Shown here: positions 35,683 through 46,600 of the stretch, piece by piece
How positions within the stretch are numbered: position 1 is the stretch's first letter
How the letters are laid out: every line of letters begins with the position of its first letter
NCBI GenBank assembly: GCA_035527835.1
Contig: DATKZS010000135.1
Coordinates: 17,360-81,359 of the forward strand
DNA: 64,000 nucleotides
Direction: 5' to 3'
DNA from: DATKZS01 sp035527835 [NCBI: bacterium]
GTDB lineage: Bacteria; RBG-13-61-14
Notes under the pieces: model-generated
Seen by the model: only the letters and a program-made list of their open reading frames with translations
Databases searched by the model: none
What the model was told of the DNA's origin: nothing
Made by a program: the position numbers and the translations under genes

Positions 35683-36648
35683 ATGGAACTAAGGGAACTG
35701 AACTTCGGGATCGAGATCGAAACGGTCAAAAGAACACGCGAGGTGGTGGCCAGAGCGATCCAGATGGCGGTGGGCGGCGAGGTGAAACACGTGGGCACGC
35801 CCTCGCATTATGACCCCTGGGAGGTCAAGGACACGCGGGGCCGGGTCTGGAAGGTGGTGGCGGACGGCTCGCTCATCAACGTGCCCTTCAGCCTGCGGGC
35901 CGAGGTAGTGAGTCCGGTCCTTACCTACGAGGACCTGCCGCTCCTCCAGGAGGTCGTGCGCGCGGTGCGGACCTGCGGGGCCAAGGTGGATGACCGTTGC
36001 GGCATCCACGTCCACGTAGACGCAAGCGCCTTCGACGGCCGCACCCTTGGCAACCTCGCCAAGATCGTCTACAAGCAGGAGGCGCTCATCCTCAACGCGC
36101 TCGGCGTTAAGGAAAACCGCCGGCGCTCCTACACCAAGCCGGTGAGCGACGAGTTGATCGCCCAGATCGAACAGAGCCGCCCCAAGACCAAGGAGCAACT
36201 CAACCGTATCTGGTACGGCTACCACAACCAGCAACCCCAGCACTTCGACAGCACCCGCTACCACGGCGTGAATCTGCACAACGTCTGGTACCGGGGCACG
36301 GTCGAGTTCCGCTGGTTCGAGGGCACGCTCCACGCGGGCAAGATCAAGGCCTACGTCCAGCTGGTCCTGGCCGTGGCCGCCAAGTCCCTGAACGGCCGCG
36401 CCGCCTCCAGCCGCAAGCGCACCTTCAACCCGCAGAGCGCCCGCTATGACTTCCGGGTCTTCCTGCTCCACCTGGGTCTAATCGGTGACGAGTTCAAGAC
36501 CGCGCGCAAGCACCTCCTCGAAGCCATGCCCGGGGACTCGGCCTTCAAGCGGGGCAGACCGGTCGAGGAGCCGCAAGCGAACGGCGAGGCCGAATCCATC
36601 GCGGTCGTCCCCGGCCCGGAGGAAGGAGGCACACCATGCGAGTCATGA
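35683..36648 (+). CDS. Amidoligase (putative COOH-NH2 ligase)
   Basis: A 321-aa amidoligase of the COOH-NH2 ligase superfamily, which joins a carboxylate and an amine using ATP. It shows NFGIEIET (residues 7-14), CGIHVHVD (106-113) with the metal-binding His/Asp, and the C-terminal HGVNLHNV (194-201) and EFRWFEGTL (208-216) core. The start at ATG 35683 has AAGGAGG; the upstream ATG at 35638 lacks a ribosome-binding site and would add 15 unlikely residues. It shares a tight operon with GATase-II and a gamma-glutamylcyclotransferase-like enzyme. Substrates (protein side chain, peptide or cell-wall unit) cannot be read from sequence. Confidence 0.85.
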   Translation: MELRELNFGIEIETVKRTREVVARAIQMAVGGEVKHVGTPSHYDPWEVKDTRGRVWKVVADGSLINVPFSLRAEVVSPVLTYEDLPLLQEVVRAVRTCGAKVDDRCGIHVHVDASAFDGRTLGNLAKIVYKQEALILNALGVKENRRRSYTKPVSDELIAQIEQSRPKTKEQLNRIWYGYHNQQPQHFDSTRYHGVNLHNVWYRGTVEFRWFEGTLHAGKIKAYVQLVLAVAAKSLNGRAASSRKRTFNPQSARYDFRVFLLHLGLIGDEFKTARKHLLEAMPGDSAFKRGRPVEEPQANGEAESIAVVPGPEEGGTPCES

Positions 36649-37139
36649 TCAGGAACACCACGCTTGACGGCAAGCCGCTCGACGGCGACGGCGAGGTCTT
36701 TACCGGTAAAACGCCCCTCGAAGTCCTGCGGGCCATGAAAGGCGCGTCTCTTTTCTCGGATCAGCGCGGCATCGAGGACTACATTGACATGGTCCTGCGC
36801 AATGCCAAGATGCTCGCCGGGATCGAGCTCGCGGTCGTGGGCGACACGCCCGAGGAAAAGGCCTCGTCCCTCCTCGATGCCCTGGTCGCGCACAGGCTGG
36901 CAGAACTGCTGGACGACAAGCTCGCCGGGCCGGTTATGATCCCGGATCGCGCCTGGCGGGGAATCGACGCCGTGCGTCTCTCGGGCCTCACCAACATGCT
37001 CGACCGTCCCTTGGTCGCCCGGCTCGCCGGAGAGCTCGGCTTCCCCGAGACCACGCGCTGGATCGAGGAGCATCCCAAGGAGTACGCCGAGGGTGTGTTC
37101 CGGGGCTTTGCGCCCGAGCCGGAAGGAGGCCAGCCCTGA
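36636..37139 (+). CDS. Hypothetical protein of the amidoligase operon, 167 aa
   Basis: A helical protein with an acidic C-terminal helix pair and [13 protein letters not shown] at the end. It starts 13 bases inside the amidoligase stop with GGAAGGAGG upstream and its stop overlaps the next start by one base, so it is translationally coupled on both sides. Its conserved neighbours suggest a carrier or substrate of the amidoligase or a subunit of the complex. No family or catalytic motif recognised. Confidence 0.5.
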   Translation: MRVMIRNTTLDGKPLDGDGEVFTGKTPLEVLRAMKGASLFSDQRGIEDYIDMVLRNAKMLAGIELAVVGDTPEEKASSLLDALVAHRLAELLDDKLAGPVMIPDRAWRGIDAVRLSGLTNMLDRPLVARLAGELGFPETTRWIEEHPKEYAEGVFRGFAPEPEGGQP

Positions 37140-37936
37140 TGTGCGGTCTTACGGGAGTCATCTTCGGCAAGAAGCGGAGGAAGCCCGAAGAACTTGATCA
37201 TCTCACCTGGCTCTTCACCCGCCTCCTTGTCTTAAGCGAGGAGCGAGGCCCGCACGCCACTGGCGCGGCCTGGCTCGACCTGGACGGCGAGCACCGGCTC
37301 TTCAAGCTCCCGGTCACCGCCGAGCAGTTCATCATGGACAAGGCTTATCACGAACTGCTCTCCGGCGTGAGCAACAGCACCACGCTCCTTCTCGGCCACA
37401 ACCGCTGGCGCACTCGCGGTGACGAGCATAACAACTTCAACAACATGCCGCTTCGAGCAGGGGGATGCCTCGGGACTCATAATGGCACGGTTTACAACGC
37501 GGACTATCTCTTCAAAAAATTCAAGTTGAAGCGCCACGCCGAGGTGGACAGCGAGATCATCTTCCGCCTGGCGGACCGCTCCTTCAGGAACGAGCAACTT
37601 GACCTCGACAGATTCAAGCGCCACCTCGCTCATTGCCGGGGCCAGATCACCGCGATCCTGGCCTCGCGTAAGATGCCCGGGACAGTCCTGGTCCTCAAGG
37701 GCAACAAGCCGCTCGAACTGCGCTATAGCAAGCGCCACCGGGCCGTGATCTACGCTTCCGACCAGGCCTTCCTTGACGCCGTCCTCGCAGGCGAGCGCGG
37801 ATGGGTCGAGATTCCCCTGCCTCCCATGAGCCTGGTTGTGTTCCGGCACGATGATCTGTCTGGGTACTCAAGGGAAGTCTTCACCTTCCAGGCGCAGGCC
37901 CGGAAAGTCTCGGAACCGGCAGGAGTAGTCCAATGA
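37139..37936 (+). CDS. Class-II glutamine amidotransferase
   Basis: A 265-aa N-terminal nucleophile (Ntn) hydrolase. Cys2 becomes the nucleophile after removal of Met1 ([10 protein letters not shown]). Further family motifs are RGPHATGAAW, GHNRWRTRGD and GTHNGTVYNAD. In larger enzymes this domain releases ammonia from glutamine and passes it to a ligase; here it is a free-standing protein whose partner is probably the amidoligase in the same operon. It overlaps the preceding stop by one base and the next gene by 4 bases. Confidence 0.88.
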   Translation: MCGLTGVIFGKKRRKPEELDHLTWLFTRLLVLSEERGPHATGAAWLDLDGEHRLFKLPVTAEQFIMDKAYHELLSGVSNSTTLLLGHNRWRTRGDEHNNFNNMPLRAGGCLGTHNGTVYNADYLFKKFKLKRHAEVDSEIIFRLADRSFRNEQLDLDRFKRHLAHCRGQITAILASRKMPGTVLVLKGNKPLELRYSKRHRAVIYASDQAFLDAVLAGERGWVEIPLPPMSLVVFRHDDLSGYSREVFTFQAQARKVSEPAGVVQ

Positions 37937-38490
37937 ACCGTAGACTACACCCAATGAACGATCATGACACCCCGAAGGAGAACACGAACGGCCTCCTTAA
38001 GCTATTTGTCTACGGGACCCTCAAGCGCGGTTACTGGAATCATGACCGCTTCTGCCAAGGCGTCCTGTCCGTGGAAGAGGCCGTAGTCACCGGCCGCCTC
38101 TACCAGTTCTCCTCCAGCATCCCCATCCTCCAAGTCCCCGACGCCCACATCCTGGCCCACGGCACTTCCGACCCCTTGGCCGACGTAGCCACCCAACGCC
38201 GCTTTTCAGAGAAGTTGGCCCAACACCTCGCCCTCCAGCCCCCGGACGCGCCCCTGGGCGGCTGGGGACGCGTGTGCGGCGAACTGTTGGCGTTTAACGA
38301 CCCCGAATCCCGCCTCCCGGCCATAGACCGGCTGGAGGGATTTAATCCAGGTGGACACTGCCTCTATCACCGTGTGCTTATCCGAGGTTTGTCAATCGCT
38401 CAAGGCCATTCATTCATTTCCTGGGCTTATGTCACAGATCAAAATGGAAACACAATTGATAAGTTGCTGAGGATTTCTGAGTGGCCCTAG
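37933..38490 (+). CDS. Gamma-glutamylcyclotransferase-like enzyme (AIG2/GGCT fold)
   Basis: A 185-aa protein with the GGCT hallmark FVYGTLKRGYWNH (residues 24-36) and a C-terminal GRVCGELLAFNDP and IDRLEGF segment, where family members hold the acid residue. GGCT enzymes cut gamma-glutamyl-amine bonds by cyclising glutamate to 5-oxoproline. It ends the four-gene operon and would edit or remove the bond made by the amidoligase. It is the last gene before a 229-base gap with a new promoter. Confidence 0.82.
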   Translation: MNRRLHPMNDHDTPKENTNGLLKLFVYGTLKRGYWNHDRFCQGVLSVEEAVVTGRLYQFSSSIPILQVPDAHILAHGTSDPLADVATQRRFSEKLAQHLALQPPDAPLGGWGRVCGELLAFNDPESRLPAIDRLEGFNPGGHCLYHRVLIRGLSIAQGHSFISWAYVTDQNGNTIDKLLRISEWP

Positions 38491-38656
38491 GTCTGCATCT
38501 TGCCCCCCAAAAAACCCTGGCCCATGCTACATGGATGAGGACGGTAACTTCCCCGACTCCTTCCGAGCGGTCACAATTCTTCGATTCACCAGTTAAAGTT
38601 GGAGCAGAGCCTGACAGGACCTTTCCTGGTTCCCGCCTTTCGGCCTTAAGCCGCGT

Positions 38657-38686
38657 TTGACACAAATTCCCTATTTTGAGTAATAT
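38657..38686 (+). promoter_or_regulatory. Sigma-70-like promoter of the defence operon
   Basis: TTGACA (38657-38662), an 18-base spacer and TAATAT (38681-38686). GCGTTTGA occurs at 38653-38660 and again at 38688-38695, flanking the core, a possible operator pair for the XRE protein encoded 34 bases downstream. The rest of the 38491-38719 gap shows nothing else clear. Confidence 0.6.
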
Positions 38687-38719
38687 AGCGTTTGAAATAC
38701 CCCAGTAATGGAGTCTTTG

Positions 38720-38944
38720 ATGGCAGAAAAAAATGTTCCCGCACTCGTGAAGGGTCTGCGAGAAGCTATGAGCTTGACTCAGGAGCAGTTCGCTCAGAAG
38801 GTCGGCGTAACTTTTAGCACGGTCAACCAATGGGAAAACGGCCATCGGCGTCCTCAACCATACTTGCTCCGCCGACTACTGGAGATGAAGGAAGAATTCG
38901 ATGTGAAGGTAAAGAGGTCCTCTAAGAGGAAAGCGAAACGATGA
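38720..38944 (+). CDS. Small XRE-family HTH regulator, 74 aa
   Basis: A 74-aa DNA-binding protein: LREAMSLTQEQFAQKVGVTFSTVNQWENGHRRP is the helix-turn-helix core (split for display), with Gln and Glu contacts as in XRE/lambda-Cro-type repressors, and a basic C-terminal tail. GGAG lies 6 bases before ATG 38720, better than ATG 38708. It probably represses its own promoter, since GCGTTTGA sites flank it. It overlaps the helicase gene by 4 bases. Confidence 0.8.
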   Translation: MAEKNVPALVKGLREAMSLTQEQFAQKVGVTFSTVNQWENGHRRPQPYLLRRLLEMKEEFDVKVKRSSKRKAKR

Positions 38945-41820
38945 GCACGGCATTCCATGCAAAATACTTCGCTTATGAAGTGACTCGCATCGGCGCGGCG
39001 GGGGTTGAACGACTCTCTCGGGCCCTCTTCGATGCCTGCGTGGACCTCAATCCTCATCAGATAGATGCGGCGCTTTTCGCCCTGCGGTCTCCCATCTCCA
39101 AGGGCGTCCTGCTCGCAGATGAAGTCGGTCTCGGCAAAACCATCGAGGCAGGTCTGGCCATCTGCCAGTACTGGGCAGAGCGCCGCAGACGCATTTTGAT
39201 TGTCTGCCCGGCCTCCATCCGGAAGCAGTGGGCTCTGGAGCTTGAAGAAAAGTTCCATCTCCCTTCAATCGTTCTCGACGCGAAGACTTACCGTGAGGAA
39301 GTACGGGATGGAAAGTCCAGTCCCTTCATGACTGACCGCATAGTCCTCTGCTCCATGCACTTCGCCAGCAGTCGGGCAACCGAGATAAAGCCGATCCAAT
39401 GGGACCTCGTGGTCATTGACGAGGCGCACAAACTTCGCAATGCCTACCGCCAGAGCAACCGGATGGGCCAGAACATCCGGTGGGCGCTGGAGGACTATCG
39501 GAAGATACTCCTCACGGCCACGCCGCTTCAAAACTCGCTCTTGGAGCTATATGGGCTTTCGACCATCATTGATGAACTGATCTTTGGAGACGCCCCCTCG
39601 TTCCGCAGTCAATACGCCAACGCCGAGAGCAACATCCAGGACCTCCGGGAAAGGCTGAAAACTTTCTGCAAGCGCACGCTACGAAGCCAGGTGGTCGAGT
39701 ACATCCAGTACACCGAGCGCAGACTTATCACGCGCCCGTTCACGCCTACGGACCAGGAGCACAAACTTTATGAGGCCGTTTCCGATTTTCTGAAGCGCGA
39801 AGGCACCTACGCTCTTCCACACCGACAACGGCACCTGACTGCACTGATCGTACGGAAGCTGCTCGCCTCGTCATCCCAGGCCGTGGCTGGAACCCTGGAG
39901 GTCATGCGGGACCGCCTTATCGCTATGCGTGACCAGGCCAAGGTGGACGCGACCCTCGCCGAGCGGATCATTGAAGACGAAGAGATTGAAGACGAGTTGC
40001 TTGACGAACTCTTGAACGGAGACGGCGAGGAATCCTCCTCGGAAGAAGTTGCCCCGCCCGAAGAGCCACTCAAGCTCGACAAGGAGAAACTGAAAGCCGA
40101 GATTGATGAGTTGACCAGCTTCATCAACTGGGCGCGTAGCATCGGCATAGATACCAAGACCCGAGCGTTGCTCACGGCGCTGAAGATCGGGTTTACGGAA
40201 ATGGATAAAATTGGCGCATCCCAGAAGTCCATCATCTTCACCGAATCCTTGCGCACCCAACGGTTCCTGCGAGACTTCTTGGAGGCCAACGGGTATGCAG
40301 GTCGGGTCGCAACATTTAATGGTACGAACAAGGAGCAGGAGTCCACGCGCATCTACGAGAGCTGGCTTCAGGCCAACAAGGACAGCGGTCGGGTCTCCGG
40401 TTCTCGGCCGATTGACGTGCGGACGGCTTTGATCGAACACTTCCGAGATAACGGCAGTATCCTTATCGCCACCGAGGCCGCCGCCGAAGGCATCAACCTC
40501 CAGTTCTGTTCATTGGTGATAAACTTCGACCTGCCCTGGAACCCCCAGAGGATCGAGCAACGAATCGGCCGCTGCCATCGCTACGGCCAGAAGCACGACG
40601 TGGTCGTCGTCAATTTCCTTAATGAGCGCAACGCCGCCGATCAGCGAGTGTATGAACTGCTGAACGAAAAGTTCAACCTCTTCTCGGGGATATTCGGAGC
40701 CTCCGATGAGGTTCTCGGCACCATCGAGTCCGGCGTTGACTTCGAACGCCGCATCCTGGACATCTATCAGCAGTGCCGCACTCCAGAGGAGATCGAGGCG
40801 GCGTTCCAAACTCTTCGCAAGGAATTGGACGAGTCTATCTCAACGCGCATCCAGGAGACCCGGAAGATGCTCCTGGAACACTTTGATGAAGACGTGCATG
40901 CCCGGTTGCGGGTGAACCTGACCGGCGCGCAAGAACAGCTTGATCGGGTCGCCCGCATGTTCTGGACCTTGACCCGATTTATTTTGGAAGAGAAGGCGGC
41001 CTTCGATGACAAGGCGCTTACCTTCCAACTGCATCAGCCGCCCCTGCCCGCGATCAAACCCGGAACTTATCATCTCATCTCCAAGGAGCGAGAAAACGTC
41101 CTGGGAGAGTTCCTCTACCGCCTGGGCCATCCCCTCGGCGAGTACGTGATCCAGGCCGGGAAGGACTGCCCCGCGCCCGTGTCCAAGGTAAGTTTCAACA
41201 TCACAGACCATCCGGCGCGGATCACCGTGGTCGAGAACCTGAAGGGCAAATCTGGATGGCTGGTCCTCCAGCGGCTGATCATCGATTCGTTCGAGCGCGA
41301 GGAACATCTGCTATTCTCCGCGTTCGACGACCAGGGCCATTCTCTTGATCAGGAGACTTGCGAGAAGCTCTTCAACTGCCAGGCCACGGTCGAAGCCTGC
41401 AATCAACCGTTGAAATCCGACAATGATAGGATGGGACAGGAGCTTCAACGGCACGCCCAGGCGACCATCAGTAAGTCGCTGGAGCGCAACAGTCGGTATT
41501 TCACGGAAACACGAGAGCAGCTTGAGAAGTGGGCTGACGATATGGTGCTGGCGGCCGAGAAGGAATTGAAGGACACCAAGGAGCAGATCAAGGCCCTCAA
41601 CCGCCAGGCCCGGCAAGCGACTACGGTCGGGGAGCAGCACCAACTCCAAGAGAAAATCCGCGACATGGAAAAGAAGAAGCGCCGGCAACGGCAGCAGATC
41701 TTCAACGTGGAAGACGAGATCATGGATAAACGCGATAAGCTGATTGACGCGCTGGAGAAACGCATGGCGCAGCGAACGGAAAGCGCCCTGCTTTTCACCA
41801 TTCGATGGCAGGTTGTTTAG
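38941..41820 (+). CDS. SNF2-family helicase (DrmD-like)
   Basis: A 959-aa SNF2-type helicase/translocase. Walker A is DEVGLGKT (60-67), the DEAH box is DEAH (160-163), motif III is TATPLQNS, and motif VI is QRIGRCHRYGQ (about 540-549). An acidic low-complexity stretch interrupts the two lobes at about 345-375. The C-terminal 130 residues are a coiled coil. In class 1 DISARM the DrmD helicase is of this type and length, but no DrmA, DrmB or DrmC is present. DNA remodelling or translocation for the adjacent methyltransferase is inferred. It is first of the large genes after the XRE regulator. Confidence 0.82.
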   Translation: MSTAFHAKYFAYEVTRIGAAGVERLSRALFDACVDLNPHQIDAALFALRSPISKGVLLADEVGLGKTIEAGLAICQYWAERRRRILIVCPASIRKQWALELEEKFHLPSIVLDAKTYREEVRDGKSSPFMTDRIVLCSMHFASSRATEIKPIQWDLVVIDEAHKLRNAYRQSNRMGQNIRWALEDYRKILLTATPLQNSLLELYGLSTIIDELIFGDAPSFRSQYANAESNIQDLRERLKTFCKRTLRSQVVEYIQYTERRLITRPFTPTDQEHKLYEAVSDFLKREGTYALPHRQRHLTALIVRKLLASSSQAVAGTLEVMRDRLIAMRDQAKVDATLAERIIEDEEIEDELLDELLNGDGEESSSEEVAPPEEPLKLDKEKLKAEIDELTSFINWARSIGIDTKTRALLTALKIGFTEMDKIGASQKSIIFTESLRTQRFLRDFLEANGYAGRVATFNGTNKEQESTRIYESWLQANKDSGRVSGSRPIDVRTALIEHFRDNGSILIATEAAAEGINLQFCSLVINFDLPWNPQRIEQRIGRCHRYGQKHDVVVVNFLNERNAADQRVYELLNEKFNLFSGIFGASDEVLGTIESGVDFERRILDIYQQCRTPEEIEAAFQTLRKELDESISTRIQETRKMLLEHFDEDVHARLRVNLTGAQEQLDRVARMFWTLTRFILEEKAAFDDKALTFQLHQPPLPAIKPGTYHLISKERENVLGEFLYRLGHPLGEYVIQAGKDCPAPVSKVSFNITDHPARITVVENLKGKSGWLVLQRLIIDSFEREEHLLFSAFDDQGHSLDQETCEKLFNCQATVEACNQPLKSDNDRMGQELQRHAQATISKSLERNSRYFTETREQLEKWADDMVLAAEKELKDTKEQIKALNRQARQATTVGEQHQLQEKIRDMEKKKRRQRQQIFNVEDEIMDKRDKLIDALEKRMAQRTESALLFTIRWQVV

Positions 41821-41832
41821 GGAGGAGTGTTG

Positions 41833-43692
41833 ATGGATAGCATTGCAACTTTCACCAGCGATAAAGAGCCGCTCCAAGACATACTCAGGTCTATCGCGTT
41901 ACGCAAAATCCAACTCCCGGAGTTCCAGCGGGGATGGGTGTGGGATGATGACCATATCCGCAGTTTGTTGTCATCCATCTCCCTCTCATATCCTATCGGC
42001 GCGGTAATGATGTTGGAAAACGGCAATCCTGATGTGCGCTTTAAGCCGAGGCCTGTTGAGGGTGCGGAGTTCAATGGCATAATGGACCCCGAGCGTTTCA
42101 TCCTTGATGGTCAGCAGCGTTTGACCTCATTATTCCAAGCGCTTTTTCTGAAATCGGCCGTCAAGACTAAAGACATCAGAAAAAGAGAAATCCTTCGTTG
42201 GTACTACATAGACATGGCCAAAGCTCTTGACACCAACACGGATCGAGAAGAGGCCATCATTGGGCTGCCTGAAGATAAAAGGATCAAAAACTTCAGAAAT
42301 GAGATTCTGGAGGATTACTCCACGCCGGAACTGGAGTTTGAGAAGGGCCTCTTCCCGGTCATGTCCATCTTCGATTGCTCGGATTGGAGGACCGGGTACA
42401 ACACCTACTGGAACTACGCGCCCGAGAAGATCAAAGTCTTTGACCTGTTCGAGAGGCAGGTAATCAAGCGATTCGAGCAATATCAAGTGCCCGTCATCAA
42501 GCTCCTGAAAAATACTCCCAAGGTCGCGGTATGCCAGGTGTTTGAGAAAGTAAACACGGGCGGAGTTTCCCTGACGGTTTTCGAACTCGTTACCGCCAGC
42601 TTTGCGGCCGAAGGCTACAACCTGCGTGAAGATTGGGAAGGCAAGCGCGATGCACAAGGGCGGAAAATTGAAAACGGACGAATGGACCGCATCCATAACC
42701 AGCCCCAGCATAAGGTCCTTGGCGCGGTGGGAGCAGATGAACTTCTCCAGACCATAACGCTCTTGACCACCCATGAGCGCAAACAAAAGGAGCCGGACGC
42801 TCCCGTTAGCTGCAAAAGAAATGACATATTGAGGTTGACGCTTAACCAATACAAGAAGTGGGCTGAACCAGCAACCCAAGGTTTCATCAAGGCTGGAAAA
42901 CTTCTCTTCCAGCAGAAAATTTTTTCCAACCGCGACCTGCCTTACAGCACTCAACTTGTCCCGCTAAGCGCGATATTAACCCTTTTAGGGGAGAAGGCTG
43001 ATGTTGACACGGTGCGGGAAAAGTTGATTCGCTGGTATTGGTGCGGCGTGTTCGGCGAACTTTACGGAGGCGCAATTGAAACGCGCTTCGCCAAAGATGT
43101 TGTTGATGTGTTGAGTTGGATCAAGGATGGACCGGAACCCAAAACCGTCGAGGACTGCAATTTCGCTCCGACCCGCCTTTATACCTTACGCACCCGAAAC
43201 AGCGCCGCTTATAAAGGACTTCACGCGATTCTCATGCGCGACGGCGGCCTGGATTTCCGGTCGGGAGAGCCGATTGACGTCCAGGCATACTTCGAGGATT
43301 CCATCGACATCCATCACATCTTTCCTCGCAGGTGGTGCCAGGAGAATAACATCGAACCGCGCTATTACGACTCGATCATCAACAAGGCCCCGCTTTCTTA
43401 CAAGACGAACCGGATCATCGGCGGCAACGCGCCGAGCATCTACCTCAAGAAGTTGCGAAACGACACTAAAATGACCGAACAGAGGCAGGATGAGATTCTC
43501 GTCTCGCACGTCATTGACGTAAACGCATTGAAACAGGACGACTTCATGGTTTTTTTCGAAGCGCGCAAGGAAGCCCTTCTTCAACGTATAGAGAATGCCA
43601 CTGGCAAAACCATCTCCCGAGATATCAAGCCGGAAGAAGGGGACACCGAGCCAATCGAGGACGAGCAAGTATCTGGAGAAGGTGAACAGTAA
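41833..43692 (+). CDS. DUF262/HNH GmrSD-like protein
   Basis: A 619-aa protein. The N-terminal DUF262 (ParB-like, GmrS-type) domain shows IQLPEFQRGWVWDDDHIRSL and the nucleotide-binding DGQQR (92-96). The C-terminus carries an HNH-like endonuclease motif DIHHIFPRRW (H494, H495) with a later NKAPLS, as in GmrD-type DUF1524 domains. GmrSD enzymes cut glucosylated or otherwise modified phage DNA. The ATG at 41833 sits 6 bases after GGAGG. Its stop overlaps the methyltransferase start (TAATG). Confidence 0.82.
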   Translation: MDSIATFTSDKEPLQDILRSIALRKIQLPEFQRGWVWDDDHIRSLLSSISLSYPIGAVMMLENGNPDVRFKPRPVEGAEFNGIMDPERFILDGQQRLTSLFQALFLKSAVKTKDIRKREILRWYYIDMAKALDTNTDREEAIIGLPEDKRIKNFRNEILEDYSTPELEFEKGLFPVMSIFDCSDWRTGYNTYWNYAPEKIKVFDLFERQVIKRFEQYQVPVIKLLKNTPKVAVCQVFEKVNTGGVSLTVFELVTASFAAEGYNLREDWEGKRDAQGRKIENGRMDRIHNQPQHKVLGAVGADELLQTITLLTTHERKQKEPDAPVSCKRNDILRLTLNQYKKWAEPATQGFIKAGKLLFQQKIFSNRDLPYSTQLVPLSAILTLLGEKADVDTVREKLIRWYWCGVFGELYGGAIETRFAKDVVDVLSWIKDGPEPKTVEDCNFAPTRLYTLRTRNSAAYKGLHAILMRDGGLDFRSGEPIDVQAYFEDSIDIHHIFPRRWCQENNIEPRYYDSIINKAPLSYKTNRIIGGNAPSIYLKKLRNDTKMTEQRQDEILVSHVIDVNALKQDDFMVFFEARKEALLQRIENATGKTISRDIKPEEGDTEPIEDEQVSGEGEQ

Positions 43693-46600
43693 TGAAATCC
43701 TTTGACAAGCTCAAGGCCAAGCTCGCGGAGCTATTCCAGCTTGACCAGGCCGATCTGGACTTTGGCATTTACCGGATCATGAATGCCCGGCGGGATGAGA
43801 TCATCCAGTTTTTGGATCGGGACCTGCTACCCCAGGTGCGAGAGGCCTTCAAGCAATACCAGTCGAGCGACAAGGTGGAAATCCAGAAGGAACTGGACAA
43901 AGTGATAGAGGGCGTCAAGGCCGCCGGGATGGACCCGGAGCAGGCCCCCAAGGTCAAGGAGTTGCGGGCCAGGCTCGCCGGCGAGGCCGTGGATGTGGCG
44001 GCCCTGGAGAACGAGGTTTATGACCACCTGTGCAGTTTCTTTGGCCGCTACTATGACGAGGGCGACTTCATCTCGCTCCGGCGCTACAAAGAAGGCGTGT
44101 ACGCTATCCCCTACGAGGGCGAGGAGGTCAAACTCCACTGGGCCAACGCGGACCAGTATTACATCAAGACCACCGAAAACTTCCGGGACTATGCCTTCAA
44201 GGTCGGCGGCGGGCAGCGGGTCCACTTCAAGATCGTGGAGGCCGACACCGAAAAGGACAATATCAAGGCCGCGAACGGCAAGGACCGCCGGTTCATGCTC
44301 CACGGCGACAACCCCTTGGCCGAGGAGAACGGCGAACTGATTATCCGCTTCGAGTACAAGCCGGACGATGAGAAGCGCAAGCAGGACGCCATTAACGCCG
44401 AGACTGCTAAACGAGTCATTGAGGACTTGAATGACGAGAAGCTCGCGGTCTGGCAGCACCGCCTCTCCGCCAAGTGGAAGCGGGCCGACGGAACGGCTAC
44501 CGAGCGCACGGTCCTGGAGAAGCGCCTCTCCGACTACACCAAGAGGAACACCTTTGACTACTTCATCCACAAGGACCTGGGCGGGTTCCTGCGCCGCGAA
44601 CTGGACTTCTACATCAAGAACGAGGTCATGCGCCTGGACGACATCGAAAACGAGTCCGCGCCCCGCGTCGAGCAGTACCTCTCCAAGATCAAAGTCATAA
44701 GAAGCATCGCCCACAAGCTCATTGACTTCCTCGCCCAGATGGAGGAGTTCCAAAAAAAGCTGTGGCTCAAGAAAAAGTTTGTCATCGAAACCAACTACTG
44801 CATCACCCTCGACCGGGTGCCCGAGGAACTTTACCCCGAAATCGTCAAGAATGACGCCCAGCGAGAGGAATGGGTGCGACTCTTCGCTATTAACGAAATC
44901 AAGGGCGACTTGCACACCCCAAAATATTCCAGTCCTTTGACCATCGAGTTCTTGAAGGCTAACCCCTTTATGCTGCTGGATACGAGGTTCTTCAGCCGGC
45001 AATTTAGAGACAGATTGATGTCCTCTCTCGAAAATATTGAACAAAGTTGTGATGGTGTTTTGGTGCATTGCGAAAACTCGCAAGCCCTCCGGCTTTTACA
45101 ATCTGGCTATAGCTCAAGTTTTGATTGCGTTTACATCGACCCTCCGTTTAATACCGCAGCGACCCAGATCCTCTATAAAAACGATTACAGGCATTCTTCT
45201 TGGTTAAGCCTTATCAACGAGCGCCTCTTGAATGCGGTCCCTCTTATGAAAGATGAGGCCATTATTTGCGTGGCTATTGATGATTTTGAACTTCCTTTGT
45301 TGGAGCGGTGCCTTACTGGAATTTTTGGGATTGAGAGGCACCTTGCCACTGTTCCTATTCGTAGCAATCCCCACGGTCGAGCGATGGCCGCAGGATTCTC
45401 GACGAATCACGAATATGCTTTGTTTTACGGAAAAACAGAGCAAATCACAGTTGGACGGATTCCCCGCGATGACAGAAGAAACGCTCGCTATCCTGAATCC
45501 GATGAGAAGGGATCTTTTACATGGATTAACTTCCGAAAGACGGGGGCTGGATCAGCAAGAGCCGATAGGCCGAAGTTATACTATCCGATATTCATTTCAA
45601 AAGATGGAGTCATTCGCGTTCCCTCAATGAAATGGTCCGAAGAACAAAAGTTATGGGAACCACAGGAGAAACCCACACCTGATGAAAGCAAGGTTTATCC
45701 CACGGATTCAGAAGGAAGCGAACGTGTATGGAACATGGGGTGGGAGCGGGCTCAGAGAGAAGCCGAAAAGAATCTGTTAGCGAAGCTCGTCAATGGTGAA
45801 TGGCAGGTCCATAGGAAGTACCACGCGAATCAAGAAGGAGCACTGCCCGGAACATGGTGGGACGATGCAAAGTATTCAGCAACCGAAAGTGGAACGAGGG
45901 TAATAAAGGACATACTTGGAGAAAGAGAGATATTTTCATATCCCAAAAGCATCTCGCTTGTGGAAGACAGTCTAAGAGCATCTAATTGCACATCCGAGTC
46001 CGTCGTGCTTGATTTCTTCGCAGGTTCCGGGACTACTGGCCATGCTGTGATTAATCTGAATCGAGAGGATGAAGGAAACCGGAAATACATTCTCGTGGAA
46101 ATGGGTGAACACTTTGACACCGTTTTAAAGCCCCGCATCCAGAAGGTGGTTTACTCGAAGGACTGGAAGGACGGCAAGCCGATTTCGCGTGAAGGCGTGA
46201 GCCACATGTTCAAATACATCCGCCTGGAGTCGTATGAAGACGCCCTGGCGAACATCAGGATGGGGCGGACCCAGGCGCAGGAGACGCTCCTCGACAAGGC
46301 CTCGGGCTTCCGCGAGTCCTACCTGCTGAAGTACATGCTGGACACCGAGGCCAAGGGCAGTCAGACCCTCCTCAACATTGACAACTTCGATGACCCCTTC
46401 AATTATCAACTGCTAGTGGGCACGGGGTCGGTGGGCGATACCAGGCCGGTGAACGTGGACCTGGTGGAGACCTTCAACTGGCTCCTGGGTCTCAAGGTCC
46501 GGCACATGGACAGTCTCCCCGCTTCCGCCAAGGCGAAAGTGGACGGGCAGGGCTTCCGGGTAATCGAGGGCGAGAATCCCAAGGGCGAGAAGGTCCTGGT

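Noticed and set aside
38432-38857. Minus-strand frame across the defence promoter and HTH gene
   Set aside because: It overlaps both the promoter and the helix-turn-helix coding region and its translation looks random.
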